Assembly: GCF_900114915.1 (NCBI RefSeq)
Contig: NZ_FOUS01000003.1
Location: 124,001 to 188,000 of the forward strand
Direction of reading: 5' to 3'
Source of the DNA: Bradyrhizobium sp. Rc3b
GTDB lineage: Bacteria; Pseudomonadota; Alphaproteobacteria; Rhizobiales; Xanthobacteraceae
Length of the DNA: 64,000 nt
Shown here: one piece after another, positions 21,057 to 30,621 of the stretch
Layout: the number at the start of each line of letters is the position of its first letter
How positions within the stretch are numbered: position 1 is the first letter of the stretch
The notes under the pieces: model-generated
What the model was told of the DNA's origin: nothing
Database searches by the model: none
Seen by the model: only the letters and a program-made list of their open reading frames with translations
Position numbers and translations under genes: made by a program

Positions 21057-22049
21057 CTATTCCGGCTTGATATCGGCAGCCTTCACGATCGGCCACCATT
21101 TCTCGGTCTCGGCCTTCTGGAACGCCGCAAGCGCTGCGGGCGTCTGCTGCGCCGGGTGCGGAATCTCCTGCCCCAGTTCGGCAAAGCGCTGCTTAACGGC
21201 GGGCTCGGCGAGCACGGCGATGATGGCCGCGTTGAGCTTGGTGACGATGTCCTTCGGCGTGTTCTTCGGTGCCCAGATGCCGTGCCAGTAGGAGATGTAG
21301 AGACCCGGCAGGCCCGCTTCGTCGACGGTCGGCACATCGGGCGCAGACGCGAGCCGCGTCGGCGAAGTCACCGCGAAGGCCTTGATCGCGCCGCTCTTGA
21401 CGTGCGGCAGCGAGTTCGAGGCCTGGTCGAACATGATGTCGATCTGCCCGGCGACGAGATCGATCATGGCGGGTCCTGCGCCGCGATAAGGCACGAACTG
21501 GAAGTCGGTGCCGGTCTTGTCCTTGAAGAAGACGCCGGCGACATGCGCGCCCGTGCCGGCCCCGGCCGTCCCGGCGGTGGCCTTGCCGGGGTTGGCCTTC
21601 AGCCAGGCGATCATCTCTTTCAGGCTGTTCGCCTCGAGCGACTTCCTGCCGACGATGAGCTGCGTTCCCATCGCGATCATTGCGACCGGCTCGAAATCGG
21701 CGACCACGTCATAGGGCAGCTTGAAGATCGCGCCGTTCAGCACATGGGTGCCCCAATGGCCGATGGTGATCGTGGTGCCGTCGGGTGTCGCGCGTGCAAC
21801 GCGCGCGCCGGCGATGCTGCCGGATGCGCCCGCCACGTTCTCGACCACGATCGTAGTGTGCAGTTCGGCGGCGATTCGCTCGGACAGGATTCGCGCCAGC
21901 GTGTCGGTCGGGCCTCCCGCCGCGAACGGTACGATGAGGGTTATGGGGCGCGATGGCTGGGCGCTTGCCGGTGCGCACCACATCGCGCATCCAATCAACG
22001 CGCCAACGACGATCACGTGACCGCGCAACACGGCCCACAGCCCCCGCAT
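21057..22049 (-). CDS. Tripartite tricarboxylate transporter receptor (Bug family)
   Basis: A 330-residue periplasmic binding protein with a signal peptide ending ASAQPSRP and the Bug-family opening PITLIVPFAAGGPTDTLAR, followed by VVENVAGASGSIAGARVA and FVPYRGAGPAMIDLVAGQID. Bug receptors bind carboxylates and usually serve TctAB permeases. No permease gene is beside it, so it is an orphan receptor. ATG 22049 was chosen because the signal peptide begins there; the much longer open frame upstream is a shadow of the MscS gene. Confidence 0.9.
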   Translation of the reverse strand: MRGLWAVLRGHVIVVGALIGCAMWCAPASAQPSRPITLIVPFAAGGPTDTLARILSERIAAELHTTIVVENVAGASGSIAGARVARATPDGTTITIGHWGTHVLNGAIFKLPYDVVADFEPVAMIAMGTQLIVGRKSLEANSLKEMIAWLKANPGKATAGTAGAGTGAHVAGVFFKDKTGTDFQFVPYRGAGPAMIDLVAGQIDIMFDQASNSLPHVKSGAIKAFAVTSPTRLASAPDVPTVDEAGLPGLYISYWHGIWAPKNTPKDIVTKLNAAIIAVLAEPAVKQRFAELGQEIPHPAQQTPAALAAFQKAETEKWWPIVKAADIKPE

Positions 22050-22147
22050 CAGCCTCTCCCACCCCTTTTCGCCGCCCGCATGTCGGCAGCGGGCTGGAGG
22101 GCGAGTGAACGCTGCCGGGCGGGCCGAGGCAAGCGGTAAGTTGACCG

Positions 22148-24487
22148 CTATCCGGCGGCCCGCCGCGGCGTCAGATTGGCCGCACCATCTGCCGGCGGCA
22201 CGACGTGCATCAGGATGGTCTGGGTGGCGGAAGCGACGTCGATACCGTTCTGCTGGAAGCGCAGCTTCATGCGGCGGTTGAATTCGCGCTGGACCGGCCA
22301 GCGCCCGGCCTCGGTGCAGCGGATCTGGCCGACGATCGACACCATCGCACCGTCGACCTTGTCGATGCCCCACAGATCGAGGTCGCCGCGGATCAGCGGG
22401 CGGAATTCCGGTTCGCGGCGCATCTCGTCGACGATGTCCTTGAGGATCTGGCCGGCGCGGTCGGTGTCTTCCTTGTAGGCGACGTTGACGCTGACCGAGG
22501 CGTTGCCGGCGCCGCGGCTGGCATTGGTGATGGTCGTGACCGCGCTGAACGGCACGATGTGCACGGCGCCGTCGCCGGCGCGCAGACGGATGGTGCGGAT
22601 CGAGACGTTCTCGACCACGCCCGACAGCCCTGACACGCTGACATTGTCGCCGACCTGCACCGTGTTCTCCAGCAGCAAAAAGAGCCCGGTGATGAGATCC
22701 TGCACCAGCTTCTGCGAGCCGAAGCCGATCGCGATGCCGACGATGCCGGCGCCCGCGAGCAGCGGCGCGACATTGACGCCGATCTCGCTCAGCGCGGTGA
22801 GGCCGACGACGGTGGCGATCAGGCACAGCAGCGCCGTGCGCAGCATCGGCTGGAAGGTGCGCAACCGCGCGGCACGGGCGTAGTGCCCGTCCCGCGACAA
22901 CGTGTTGATCTGGCGGTCCAGCAGCGCGTTGCTGGCTTCCCAGATCGCCGCCGCGATCAGGACGGCAAGGCCGATCGTCACCACGGCCGAGATCAGCCGG
23001 CTGCCGATCTGGCCGCCATAGAACCAGACGATGGCGTCCACGCCCCAGACCTCGAGCACGGCGACGAAGCCGATGAAGCCGATCACGCCGGAAACGATCT
23101 TGCGCAGCAGCGGCAGATAGCGGTTGGCGCGGATCTCGAGACCGGGAAAGCGGTGGAGGATCTCAGGCTTGATGCGGAAGCCGCGGTCGATCAGGCTGAG
23201 CGTCAGCATGATGGCGACGCGCGTGACCAGCGCCACAACGACCGTACCGACGAAATACTGCAAAAGCAGGGAATAGCCGTTGCGGATGTTGAGCGCCCAC
23301 ACCGCCCACAGCGCAAGATCGAGGGCGATGGCGAGATAATGCCAGCCGCCGGCGACGCGGTTGCGCAGGCGGGCCGCGATGCCCTGCCGCTCGGCCGGCG
23401 CACGGATGGCCTCGGCGACCTGCCGGCGGCATTGCAGGATGATGACGACGATGAAGAGGTGCACGACCAGCATCACCATGCGCAGCAGCGCCGCATAACC
23501 GGTACGATGCAGGCCGAGCAGCAGGGCCACATTGGCAAAGGCGATGCCGGAGACGCCGACGCCGACGATGCGGCGCGCCCAGATCTCGATATAGGCCGCG
23601 GTCTCGGCCCGGACCGGAAACAGCCCGAACGGTCCCGCCAGCGCCCGGATCACGCAGATGAGTCCGCGCGAGAAGGCATAGGCATTGACCACCGCGAGGA
23701 TCACGAGGCGAACGGTCGTGGGCTCGCCGATCTCGGTGCCGAGCAGCGCGGTGGCGACGCCGACGAAGATGACCACCGGCAGCAGTTCGAGCACGAGACG
23801 TCCCAGCACGAAGGGCAGCCGCAACAGGACCTGCCACACGCGCGCGAGGCTGTGGCGTCGCTTGTTCAAGTCGGGCGCGGGCGTGACATCGGCCGTTGAG
23901 GACGGCGGGTCGGCAATGGGGATCACCTGTGCCGGCAGGTGCGCGGTTTGCGGCACGCGTCCTTCCAGGAACGCAACCGGGCGGCGGATCAAGCGAAAGA
24001 TCACCCACTCGGCCGCAAGGGCGCAGCCGAGCACCAGCGCCAGCTTCCAGGCGATCTCGATCAGGAGATTGTAGGCGGCAGGATCGTTCGCAGTCCGCAG
24101 GAACCAGTAGTAGAAGGCCGGGAAGTGCGTGAGCGTCCGCGCCATGCTGGCGATCTCGCTCGAGATCGCGCCAATCTCCTCCGACACCGTGAGCAGGAGT
24201 TGCGCGCCAAGGCCGTCGGCGGAGAGCGGGATCGGCGACTTCTGCTCAGGCGCGGGCGGCGCAGGCTGCTGCTGACCGGACGCACTCGCGATCGCGCGCA
24301 GCGTATCGATCATCTGCGCGCGCTTCTTGTCGTCCTGGAGCGTCTCCAGCGCGCGCCTGGCTTCGTCGGGCGACAGTGCGGCAGCATTGTTGGTCGCCGG
24401 CCGAGGCGTTTCGGCGCGGACGCCGGAGAAAGAGGAGATCGCGAGGAAGAGAGCGGCGAGGACCGCCGGGGCAAGCTTATGCGACAC
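22148..24487 (-). CDS. MscS-family mechanosensitive channel (large, multi-helix)
   Basis: A 779-residue inner-membrane protein. It has a signal-like N-terminus (SHKLAPAVLAALFLAISSFSG), a periplasmic linker, about ten membrane helices and the MscS core near the C-terminus: pore helix region LLAGAGIVGIAIGFGSQKLVQDLITG, then the beta domain VGDNVSVSGLSGVVENVSIRT and VHIVPFSAVTTITN. It should open under membrane tension after osmotic downshock. GTG 24487 behind AGGGA is chosen over an ATG at 24556, which would add an Arg-rich stretch unlike a signal peptide. Confidence 0.9.
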   Translation of the reverse strand: MSHKLAPAVLAALFLAISSFSGVRAETPRPATNNAAALSPDEARRALETLQDDKKRAQMIDTLRAIASASGQQQPAPPAPEQKSPIPLSADGLGAQLLLTVSEEIGAISSEIASMARTLTHFPAFYYWFLRTANDPAAYNLLIEIAWKLALVLGCALAAEWVIFRLIRRPVAFLEGRVPQTAHLPAQVIPIADPPSSTADVTPAPDLNKRRHSLARVWQVLLRLPFVLGRLVLELLPVVIFVGVATALLGTEIGEPTTVRLVILAVVNAYAFSRGLICVIRALAGPFGLFPVRAETAAYIEIWARRIVGVGVSGIAFANVALLLGLHRTGYAALLRMVMLVVHLFIVVIILQCRRQVAEAIRAPAERQGIAARLRNRVAGGWHYLAIALDLALWAVWALNIRNGYSLLLQYFVGTVVVALVTRVAIMLTLSLIDRGFRIKPEILHRFPGLEIRANRYLPLLRKIVSGVIGFIGFVAVLEVWGVDAIVWFYGGQIGSRLISAVVTIGLAVLIAAAIWEASNALLDRQINTLSRDGHYARAARLRTFQPMLRTALLCLIATVVGLTALSEIGVNVAPLLAGAGIVGIAIGFGSQKLVQDLITGLFLLLENTVQVGDNVSVSGLSGVVENVSIRTIRLRAGDGAVHIVPFSAVTTITNASRGAGNASVSVNVAYKEDTDRAGQILKDIVDEMRREPEFRPLIRGDLDLWGIDKVDGAMVSIVGQIRCTEAGRWPVQREFNRRMKLRFQQNGIDVASATQTILMHVVPPADGAANLTPRRAAG

Positions 24488-25306
24488 GAGGATTCCCTGG
24501 AAAAAATGAATGAGCCGGCGGCGTCGGCACCGTCGCCGCCGAAGCACACGCGTCATGTCGGATCGCAGCTATTCGCCTCCGGCCTGTGTCGGAAGTTGGC
24601 CTTTGAGGCGACATTCTCTTGGCATTTGCCGCAATGCGAAGATCGGGGGAACCGCAACATCAGCGCGGGTCAATTGCCTGGCAATTGCGCTGCGGCCATG
24701 GTTCGAGACGCGCTCGGGCCAGCCGACGTGCCATGCAACACCCTCCGTCATTCCGGGAGTCGGCCCGGAATGACGGCAAGGAGGAAGGTGGAGGAGAAAA
24801 GCAGGATGTCAAAACCACCTGTCGCGGTCAGCCTCGTCTTGGCCATCCGGACACGGTCGATGTGATGCAAAATACAGCGCCGGGAAGGTAGGGGCTCTGC
24901 CTCACTGATGCAGCCCGCTAAACCTTGACCCGGCGTGCCGTTCGCGGTTTCCGCCGCTATGCGATAGTCCGAACGAGCTCCATCGCACTTAACGCGGCTG
25001 GATTTGCGGAGGTGGAGTCATAGACCTCCCCTTGCTCATGAGGTGGACGTTGCGCGTCGCTTATTGCGACCAGCGGAATGCTCCTCCTGTGCCACAAAAC
25101 TGTCAAGCGAGATCAATGATGTGAAAGATCACATTTGAATGTGCCGGTTCCCCGGATGGGCATGGCGACATCATGTCCCTGTTTTGCCCGACGCGCCAAC
25201 TCGATTTCGTAAAGTCAGCATTCATACGACACCCGCCGGCAAGCCATTGATTCCGCTGCGCCCGGCTACTGTGCATGGGGTCGTTTTCGTAGTTTTTGTC
25301 TGTGGC
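24488..25306. other. Long gene-poor intergenic region
   Basis: About 820 bases between the MscS channel start and the stop of the patatin gene. Apart from the hairpin listed separately (24744-24775), I see no recognisable gene, tRNA or structured RNA. The section 24900-25140 is somewhat less GC-rich than its surroundings and has no long open frame, so it could hold a regulatory region or small RNA, but nothing specific supports that. Confidence 0.5.
24744..24775. repeat. Short perfect inverted repeat
   Basis: The arms ccgtcattccggg (24744-24756) and cccggaatgacgg (24763-24775) are exact reverse complements around a 6-base loop. The sequence (CGTCATTCCGGG) is a common dispersed module in Bradyrhizobium genomes. 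There is no T run, so it is more likely a repeat than a terminator. Confidence 0.75.
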
Positions 25307-26344
25307 CTAGAGAAACATGTCGGCCAGGTCCACCGTCGAGGCCATCCCGACCTGGTCGAAGTTGCGCGCCAGCCAGCTTCGCGCCGCCGAACGGCCCTCG
25401 TCGCGCAGGCGGCACAACAGGCTCCATTCGGGATGGAATTGCGTGGCCGTGCCGAGCTGCGACATCAGCTGGTCGTTGCCGATCCAGTGCATGTACATGC
25501 GGCTGTGCTTGCCGCTGTCGAGCTCGCCATCGTCGATCAGCCGTGTGGCGAAGGCGATCGCGCGCATCTCACGCATCAGGGACGAATTGAAGCTGATCTC
25601 GTTGATGCGATGGAGGACGTCGGCCGCGCTCGTCGGCAGCTCGTCGCGCCGGATCGCCGTGACCTGCACGACGATGACGTCGTGGCTGCCCTTGCGGTAG
25701 ATCAGCGGGAAGATCGCGGGGTTGCCGAGGTAGCCGCCGTCCCAATAATGCTCGCCGTCGATCTCGACGGCCTGGAAATAGGGCGGCAGGCAGGCCGAGG
25801 CCAGCACGGTATCTGCGGTGAGATGCGGGCTCTGAAATACCTTGATCTTGCCGGTGCGGACGTTGGTCGCGTTGAGGAACAGTTGCGGTGCCTCGGGCGA
25901 GGAATTGAGCCGATCGAAATCGACGACCCGCTGCAAGAGCGACCGGAGCGGATTGAAATGAAAGGGATTGAGCAGACCCGGCGGCAGCGTGTGCGTCAAC
26001 GTGTGGATGACGGCGTGAACCGGATGATATTCCGGCGGCAGCTTCAGGGCCTGGATCCACTGGTTCAGCGGCGACATCAAATCGTATGCCATGTCCATGC
26101 GAGACACTTCGTACCAGAATGCGTGCAGGCTCTCCCGCGCGGCCTCCGCGCCCCCGTGCGCCATGCCGGAAGCCATCGCCACCGCGTTCATGGCGCCGGC
26201 ACTGGTCGCGCTGACCGCCTCGATCGCGAGCCTGCCGTCTTCGAGCACCTGGTCGAGCACGCCCCAGACGAAGGCGCCGTGCGCGCCGCCGCCCTGGAGC
26301 GCGAAATTGATGGTCTTGCGGTCGGCGGTCCGGTTGGCTGTCAC
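25307..26344 (-). CDS. Patatin-like phospholipase
   Basis: A 345-residue patatin-family lipid hydrolase with a Ser-Asp dyad. The oxyanion loop is GGGAHG (18-23), the nucleophile elbow is ATSAGA with S48 (the first Gly of GxSxG is Ala46), and the catalytic Asp is in HYWDGGYLGNPA. The start is a GTG whose last two bases are part of the PPK2 stop (gtga at 26344-26341), and the fit to the family begins just there; the frame open further upstream is a PPK2 shadow. The substrate could be phospholipid or stored polyester; I cannot tell. Confidence 0.88.
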   Translation of the reverse strand: MTANRTADRKTINFALQGGGAHGAFVWGVLDQVLEDGRLAIEAVSATSAGAMNAVAMASGMAHGGAEAARESLHAFWYEVSRMDMAYDLMSPLNQWIQALKLPPEYHPVHAVIHTLTHTLPPGLLNPFHFNPLRSLLQRVVDFDRLNSSPEAPQLFLNATNVRTGKIKVFQSPHLTADTVLASACLPPYFQAVEIDGEHYWDGGYLGNPAIFPLIYRKGSHDVIVVQVTAIRRDELPTSAADVLHRINEISFNSSLMREMRAIAFATRLIDDGELDSGKHSRMYMHWIGNDQLMSQLGTATQFHPEWSLLCRLRDEGRSAARSWLARNFDQVGMASTVDLADMFL

Positions 26345-27270
26345 TTTGCTTTCTTCTTGCCTCCCGTCCCCTCTTTCTCCAAGGCCTTGCGCACCTCGTC
26401 GAACTCCGCCACCGAGGCCTTGTCGGCGCGGGGGAAACGCAGGTCGAGCTTTTCGAGCGCGGCATTGATCACCGAGCCGATCACGACGCGCGCGAACCAT
26501 TTGTGGTCCGCGGGCACGACGTACCACGGCGCATACGGCGTAGAGGTGTGCCGGACGATATCCTGGTAGACCGCCTGGTAGCGCGGCCACAGCGCGCGCT
26601 CCTTGATGTCGTCCATCGAGAACTTCCATTGCTTGGCCGGCTCCTCCAGCCGGTCGAGGAAGCGCTTGCGCTGCTCCTCTCTGGAGACGTTGAGGAAGAA
26701 CTTCAGCACCACGGTGCCGTTGCGGCAGAGATACCGCTCCCAGGCGGCAATGTCCTCGAACCGCTCGTTCCAGATGTTCTTGGTGAGGAGCTTTGACGGC
26801 AGCTTCTCGTTGGCCAGAAGTTGCGGATGAACGCGCGTGACGAGGCATTCCTCGTAGTGCGAGCGATTGAAGATGCCGATATGGCCGCGTTCGGGCAGCG
26901 CGACCGCGTGCCGCCAAAGGAAATCGTGGTCGAGTTCGTTCTTGCTCGGCGCCTTGAAGGCGGTCACCTCGCAGCCCTGCGGGTTGATGCCCTCGAAGAT
27001 CGCCTTGATGGCGCTGTCCTTGCCGCCGGCGTCCATGGCCTGAAATACGATCAGGAGCGACCAGCGGTCCTGGGCATAGAGCTTCTCCTGAAACCCGATC
27101 AGCCGCTTCTTGTTGGCGTCGAGAATCGCCAGCGCCTTCTCCTTGTCGAGATCGCCCTTCTCGTCGGTCTTGTGCGCCTTGAGATGAAACTTGCCCGATC
27201 CATCGTAGCGGAACGGCGTGATGTAGCGGTCAAGTTCCTGGGCGAGCGATTTGGACGGCTTCTTGCTCAT
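26341..27270 (-). CDS. ppk2: Polyphosphate kinase 2
   Basis: A 309-residue PPK2-family kinase that transfers phosphate between polyphosphate and nucleotides. Walker A is MDAGGKDS (79-86), followed by FNRSHYEECLVTRVHP (a Walker-B/lid region), IWNERFEDIAAWERYL and VLKFFLNVSREEQRKRFLDR. The basic C-terminus ends GKKKAK. Which subclass (AMP, ADP or both) cannot be decided by eye. Its start lies 41 bases inside the end of the livM gene and its stop overlaps the patatin start, so it sits in one tightly packed operon. Confidence 0.93.
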   Translation of the reverse strand: MSKKPSKSLAQELDRYITPFRYDGSGKFHLKAHKTDEKGDLDKEKALAILDANKKRLIGFQEKLYAQDRWSLLIVFQAMDAGGKDSAIKAIFEGINPQGCEVTAFKAPSKNELDHDFLWRHAVALPERGHIGIFNRSHYEECLVTRVHPQLLANEKLPSKLLTKNIWNERFEDIAAWERYLCRNGTVVLKFFLNVSREEQRKRFLDRLEEPAKQWKFSMDDIKERALWPRYQAVYQDIVRHTSTPYAPWYVVPADHKWFARVVIGSVINAALEKLDLRFPRADKASVAEFDEVRKALEKEGTGGKKKAK

Positions 27271-28249
27271 GAGCGCGGGGCACCTTGGGTTGCGGCTTCA
27301 GTCGGTCGAGCAAGCTACCAAGGATGCCCTTGGGAAGGAATATGATGAAAAGGACCAGCAGCACGCCGTAGACGAGATTGTCCCAGCCGACCGCCTTGGT
27401 GCCGAAGCCGATGCGAAGGGTTTCCGCCAGCAGGATGGTGATCACGGCGCCAAAGGTCGGACCGAGCGAGACGAACAGGCCACCCACGATGGCCGCGAAC
27501 ACCATCTGCAGCGACACCGCGATGCCGCTGACGGTGTCGGGCGTGATGAACATCTGGTACTGGCAGTAGATCGCGCCCGCGAGCGCCGTCATCAGGGCAC
27601 TGAGCAGCGTGATCTTCAGCTTCTCCGCGGTGACGTCGACGCCGGCGGCGGCGGCTGCGTCCTCGTCCTCCGAGATCGCCTCCAGCGCATAGCGGCTCAT
27701 GCTGCGGTCGACCCAGTGCCAGACCACGATGCCGAACAGCCAGACCCCGAGCGCAATCAGATACCAGGTCGTCTTGTCGTCGAACTGCAGTGCCAGCAGC
27801 TTGTTGCCCGAGGTTCGATTCGGCGTGTAGCCCAGCGAGCCGCCGGTGTAGTCGCGCGTCGCCGTGATGACCTGGAGCACGATGCCCGACAGCGCCAGCG
27901 TCACCAGCACGAAATAGTGTCCGGTGATGCGGAAGCGGAAGCAGGGATAACCGACGATCAGCGCCAGTGCGCCGGCAGCGACCATGCTGACGGGAATGCC
28001 GATCCAGGGCGACACGCCGAGGTGATTCCAGAGCAGCGCGGTGACATAGGCGCCGATCCCCATGAAGCCGCCATGGCCGAGCGAGACGAGGCCGAACCGC
28101 CCCATCATCGACCACGACGTGTAGGCGAACGACCAGATCAGGATCAGCACCAGGATGTGCAGATGATAGGGATCGCGATAGACGAAGGGCAGCGCGACCA
28201 GCGCCGCCAGCCCAATCCCCCATGCCGCAAGCCGCCCCTGCCCCATCAT
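27230..28249 (-). CDS. livM: Branched-chain amino acid-type ABC permease (LivM)
   Basis: A 339-residue multi-helix permease of the HAAT family. It has the LivM features YTSWSMMGRFGLVSLGHGGFMGIGAYV and GYPCFRFRITGHYFVLVTLALSGIVLQV, with the EAA-like loop RYALEAISEDEDAAAAAGVD. ATG 28249 overlaps the livH stop (ATGA); a second ATG at 28246 is an alternative. The C-terminus runs 41 bases into the PPK2 gene in another frame. Confidence 0.92.
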   Translation of the reverse strand: MMGQGRLAAWGIGLAALVALPFVYRDPYHLHILVLILIWSFAYTSWSMMGRFGLVSLGHGGFMGIGAYVTALLWNHLGVSPWIGIPVSMVAAGALALIVGYPCFRFRITGHYFVLVTLALSGIVLQVITATRDYTGGSLGYTPNRTSGNKLLALQFDDKTTWYLIALGVWLFGIVVWHWVDRSMSRYALEAISEDEDAAAAAGVDVTAEKLKITLLSALMTALAGAIYCQYQMFITPDTVSGIAVSLQMVFAAIVGGLFVSLGPTFGAVITILLAETLRIGFGTKAVGWDNLVYGVLLVLFIIFLPKGILGSLLDRLKPQPKVPRAHEQEAVQIARPGT

Positions 28250-29127
28250 CGGCGCCTCGCGAGCAGGCCCGCGGGCCGGATGAACATCATGACGATGAAA
28301 AAGGCGAAGGCGAGCACATAACCCCATTCGAGGTCGGAGAACAGGCCGCCGAGCGAGATGATCTCGGCGAACACGAAGGCGGCGATGAAGCCGCCGATGA
28401 AATTGCCGAGCCCGCCGAGCACGCAGATCAGGAAGGTGATCGGCCCGAAGGACAGGCCGACGAATGGATGCACGTCATATTGCAGCACCAGGAGGCAGGC
28501 GGCGAGCCCCGCGAGCGCGCCGCCGAGCGCGGAGGTGATGAGATAGATCCGCTTGGTGTCGACGCCCATCAACGCCATGATCTGCCGGTCCTGCGAGATG
28601 GCACGGATCGCGGTGCCGGTGAAGGTGCGGGTCATGAACAGATAGACGGCGACCATGCCGACCAGCGCGGCCAGGAACGACAGTAGCCGCGCGTAGCTGA
28701 AATTCATGTCGCCGAGCGCGAGCACCGGCAGGCGGATGCCGAGATTGCGGAAATCGATGCCGAAGGCGACGGTGGCAAAGCTCTGCAGCACGAACAGCAC
28801 GCCGCCGGTCGCAAGCAGCTGGTTGATCGGCGGCGCAGTCAACAGCGGCGCGATCACGAGGTAATGCAGCGCCGCGCCGAGGATCGCGACCAGCAGGATG
28901 GTGAAGGGCGCGGCGACGAAATAGCTGACGCCGTAATACTGCACCATGAAATACATGGCGTACATGCCGATCATCACCAGCTCGGCATAGCAGATCCAGG
29001 TCACGTCGATCACGCCGAAGATCAGGTTCAGCCCGAGCGCGAGCAGCGCCAGCACGCCGCCGAGCAGGATGCCGTTGATCACGGCCTCCAGCAGATAGAT
29101 GTCGAAGACGTCCAAGAATGCCTGCAT
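28246..29127 (-). CDS. livH: Branched-chain amino acid-type ABC permease (LivH)
   Basis: A 293-residue permease with about eight membrane helices and LivH hallmarks: INGILLGGVLALLALGLNLIFGVI at the N-terminus, the EAA-like loop GTAIRAISQDRQIMALMGVD and a C-terminus FFIVMMFIRPAGLL. ATG 29127 follows GAGGGG, five bases after the livF stop. A longer open frame runs upstream through livF but is a shadow. Confidence 0.93.
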   Translation of the reverse strand: MQAFLDVFDIYLLEAVINGILLGGVLALLALGLNLIFGVIDVTWICYAELVMIGMYAMYFMVQYYGVSYFVAAPFTILLVAILGAALHYLVIAPLLTAPPINQLLATGGVLFVLQSFATVAFGIDFRNLGIRLPVLALGDMNFSYARLLSFLAALVGMVAVYLFMTRTFTGTAIRAISQDRQIMALMGVDTKRIYLITSALGGALAGLAACLLVLQYDVHPFVGLSFGPITFLICVLGGLGNFIGGFIAAFVFAEIISLGGLFSDLEWGYVLAFAFFIVMMFIRPAGLLARRR

Positions 29128-29132
29128 GCCCC

Positions 29133-29837
29133 TCACACCCCGAGATACGCTTCCTTGACCGTGTCGCTCGCCAGCATCTCGGCGGACGTGCCGGATGCCC
29201 GGATGGTGCCCGCCTCGATCAGATAGGCGCGATCGACCACTTTCAGCACCTGCTGCACGTTCTGCTCCACGATCAGCACGGTCAGCCCGCTGGCGCGGAT
29301 CCGCTTCACCAGCTCGAACACCTGCTGCACCACGACCGGCGCGAGGCCGGCCGAGGGCTCGTCGAGCAGCAGCAGCTTTGGATTGGACATCAGCGCACGG
29401 CCGATCGCGCACATCTGCTGCTCGCCGCCGGACATGGTGCCGGCCATCTGGTGGCGCCGTTCCTTCAGGCGTGGAAACAGGTCGAACACCACTTCGAGTC
29501 GCTCGGCATACTGACTGCGCGCCTCCTTCATGAAGGCGCCCATCTTGAGATTGTCGTCGACCGAGAGCTGCGGAAACAGCCGCCGGTTTTCCGGCACATG
29601 CGCAATGCCGAGGCTGACGATCTTGTGCGGCGGAGTCGCCACGACGTCGGTCCGCTCCATCCGAATCGAGCCGCGCGAGGGCCGGATCAGGCCGGAGACG
29701 ACACGCATCAGGGTGGTCTTGCCGGCGCCATTGGGGCCGATGACGCCGACGGCTTCGCCGGCCTTCACGTCGAGATTGACATCGAACAGCGCCTGGAACG
29801 TGCCATAGCCGGCATTGACGGCGCGGAGCTCCAGCAT
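29133..29837 (-). CDS. livF: Branched-chain amino acid-type ABC ATPase (LivF)
   Basis: A 234-residue ABC ATPase with Walker A GPNGAGKTT (34-42), Q-loop region VPENRRLFPQLSV, signature MSGGEQQMCAIGRALM and Walker B LLLLDEPSAGLAP. LivF-type subunits drive HAAT permeases. It starts two bases after the livG stop. Confidence 0.94.
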   Translation of the reverse strand: MLELRAVNAGYGTFQALFDVNLDVKAGEAVGVIGPNGAGKTTLMRVVSGLIRPSRGSIRMERTDVVATPPHKIVSLGIAHVPENRRLFPQLSVDDNLKMGAFMKEARSQYAERLEVVFDLFPRLKERRHQMAGTMSGGEQQMCAIGRALMSNPKLLLLDEPSAGLAPVVVQQVFELVKRIRASGLTVLIVEQNVQQVLKVVDRAYLIEAGTIRASGTSAEMLASDTVKEAYLGV

Positions 29838-29839
29838 GC

Positions 29840-30607
29840 CTAGCCTCCCGCGCGGCGGCGCGCTTCGGCGGCCGCGGCCTGCGTGGTCTCGGCATCGGTG
29901 CCGAGATAGACCTCGATCACGCGCGGGTCGCCCGCGACCGCGCTCGGCAGGCCTTCCGAGATCTTCTCGCCGTGATCGAGCACCATGACGCGATCGACGA
30001 CGCGCATCAGCACGCCCATGATGTGCTCGACCCAGATGATGGTGATGCCGAGCTCGTCGCGGATATTGCGCAACATGTCGGCGGCCTGATCCATCTCGGT
30101 TTCGTCGAGACCGCCGAGGCTCTCGTCGGCCAGCAGCAGCTTTGGCGCCGTGGCGAGCGCTTTCGCAAGCTCGAGCTTCTTCAACCCCGCTGCGCCGAGA
30201 CCGTCGACGCTGGCATGGCGATCGGTCGGCAGACCGACCATCGCGAGTGACCGTTCGGCCGCTTCCTCGGCCTTGATGCGGCTGTGGCGGCCCTGGCCGT
30301 AAAAGCCGGCGAGCGCGACGTTCTCGAAGATGGTCAGGCGGCGGAACGGTCGCGGAATCTGGAAGGTGCGGCCGATTCCGCTGTTGATGATCCGGTGCGG
30401 TGCGAGGCCCGCAATCTCGGAGCCGCCGAACACGATCGAGCCCGATGTCGGCGCGAGCGTGCCGGAGAGCATGTTGAAGATCGTGCTCTTGCCCGAACCG
30501 TTCGGCCCAATCAGGCCGAGGATCTCGCCCTGATCAACCCGAAACGACACGTTGTTGACGGCGGTGAAGCCGCCGAACCGCTTCACCAGCCCACTGACCT
30601 CCAGCAC
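29840..30607 (-). CDS. livG: Branched-chain amino acid-type ABC ATPase (LivG)
   Basis: A 255-residue ABC ATPase with Walker A GPNGSGKST (34-42). The region where the signature LSGGQ should be reads LGAAGLKKLELAKAL and Walker B reads LLLADESLGGLDETE. Both are divergent from typical LivG, although the catalytic Glu and the following GGLD are kept. The start is GTG 30607, with GGCGGAG upstream and 14 bases after the receptor gene's stop; an earlier ATG would add an unrelated N-terminus. Confidence 0.9.
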   Translation of the reverse strand: MLEVSGLVKRFGGFTAVNNVSFRVDQGEILGLIGPNGSGKSTIFNMLSGTLAPTSGSIVFGGSEIAGLAPHRIINSGIGRTFQIPRPFRRLTIFENVALAGFYGQGRHSRIKAEEAAERSLAMVGLPTDRHASVDGLGAAGLKKLELAKALATAPKLLLADESLGGLDETEMDQAADMLRNIRDELGITIIWVEHIMGVLMRVVDRVMVLDHGEKISEGLPSAVAGDPRVIEVYLGTDAETTQAAAAEARRRAGG

Positions 30608-30621
30608 CAGACACTCCGCCG

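Noticed and set aside
24488..24556. Longer MscS start at ATG 24556
   Set aside because: It adds an Arg-rich stretch before a good signal-like sequence, and GTG 24487 has a ribosome site.
25101..25118. FNR/FixK-like box (tgtcaagcgagatcaatg)
   Set aside because: Only the right half matches ttgat-n4-atcaa; the left half does not, and no oxygen-related gene follows.
26345..26917. N-terminal extension of the patatin frame into ppk2
   Set aside because: The extension is out of frame with ppk2 and looks like low-quality Arg/Ala sequence, whereas the patatin motifs begin right after the GTG at 26344.
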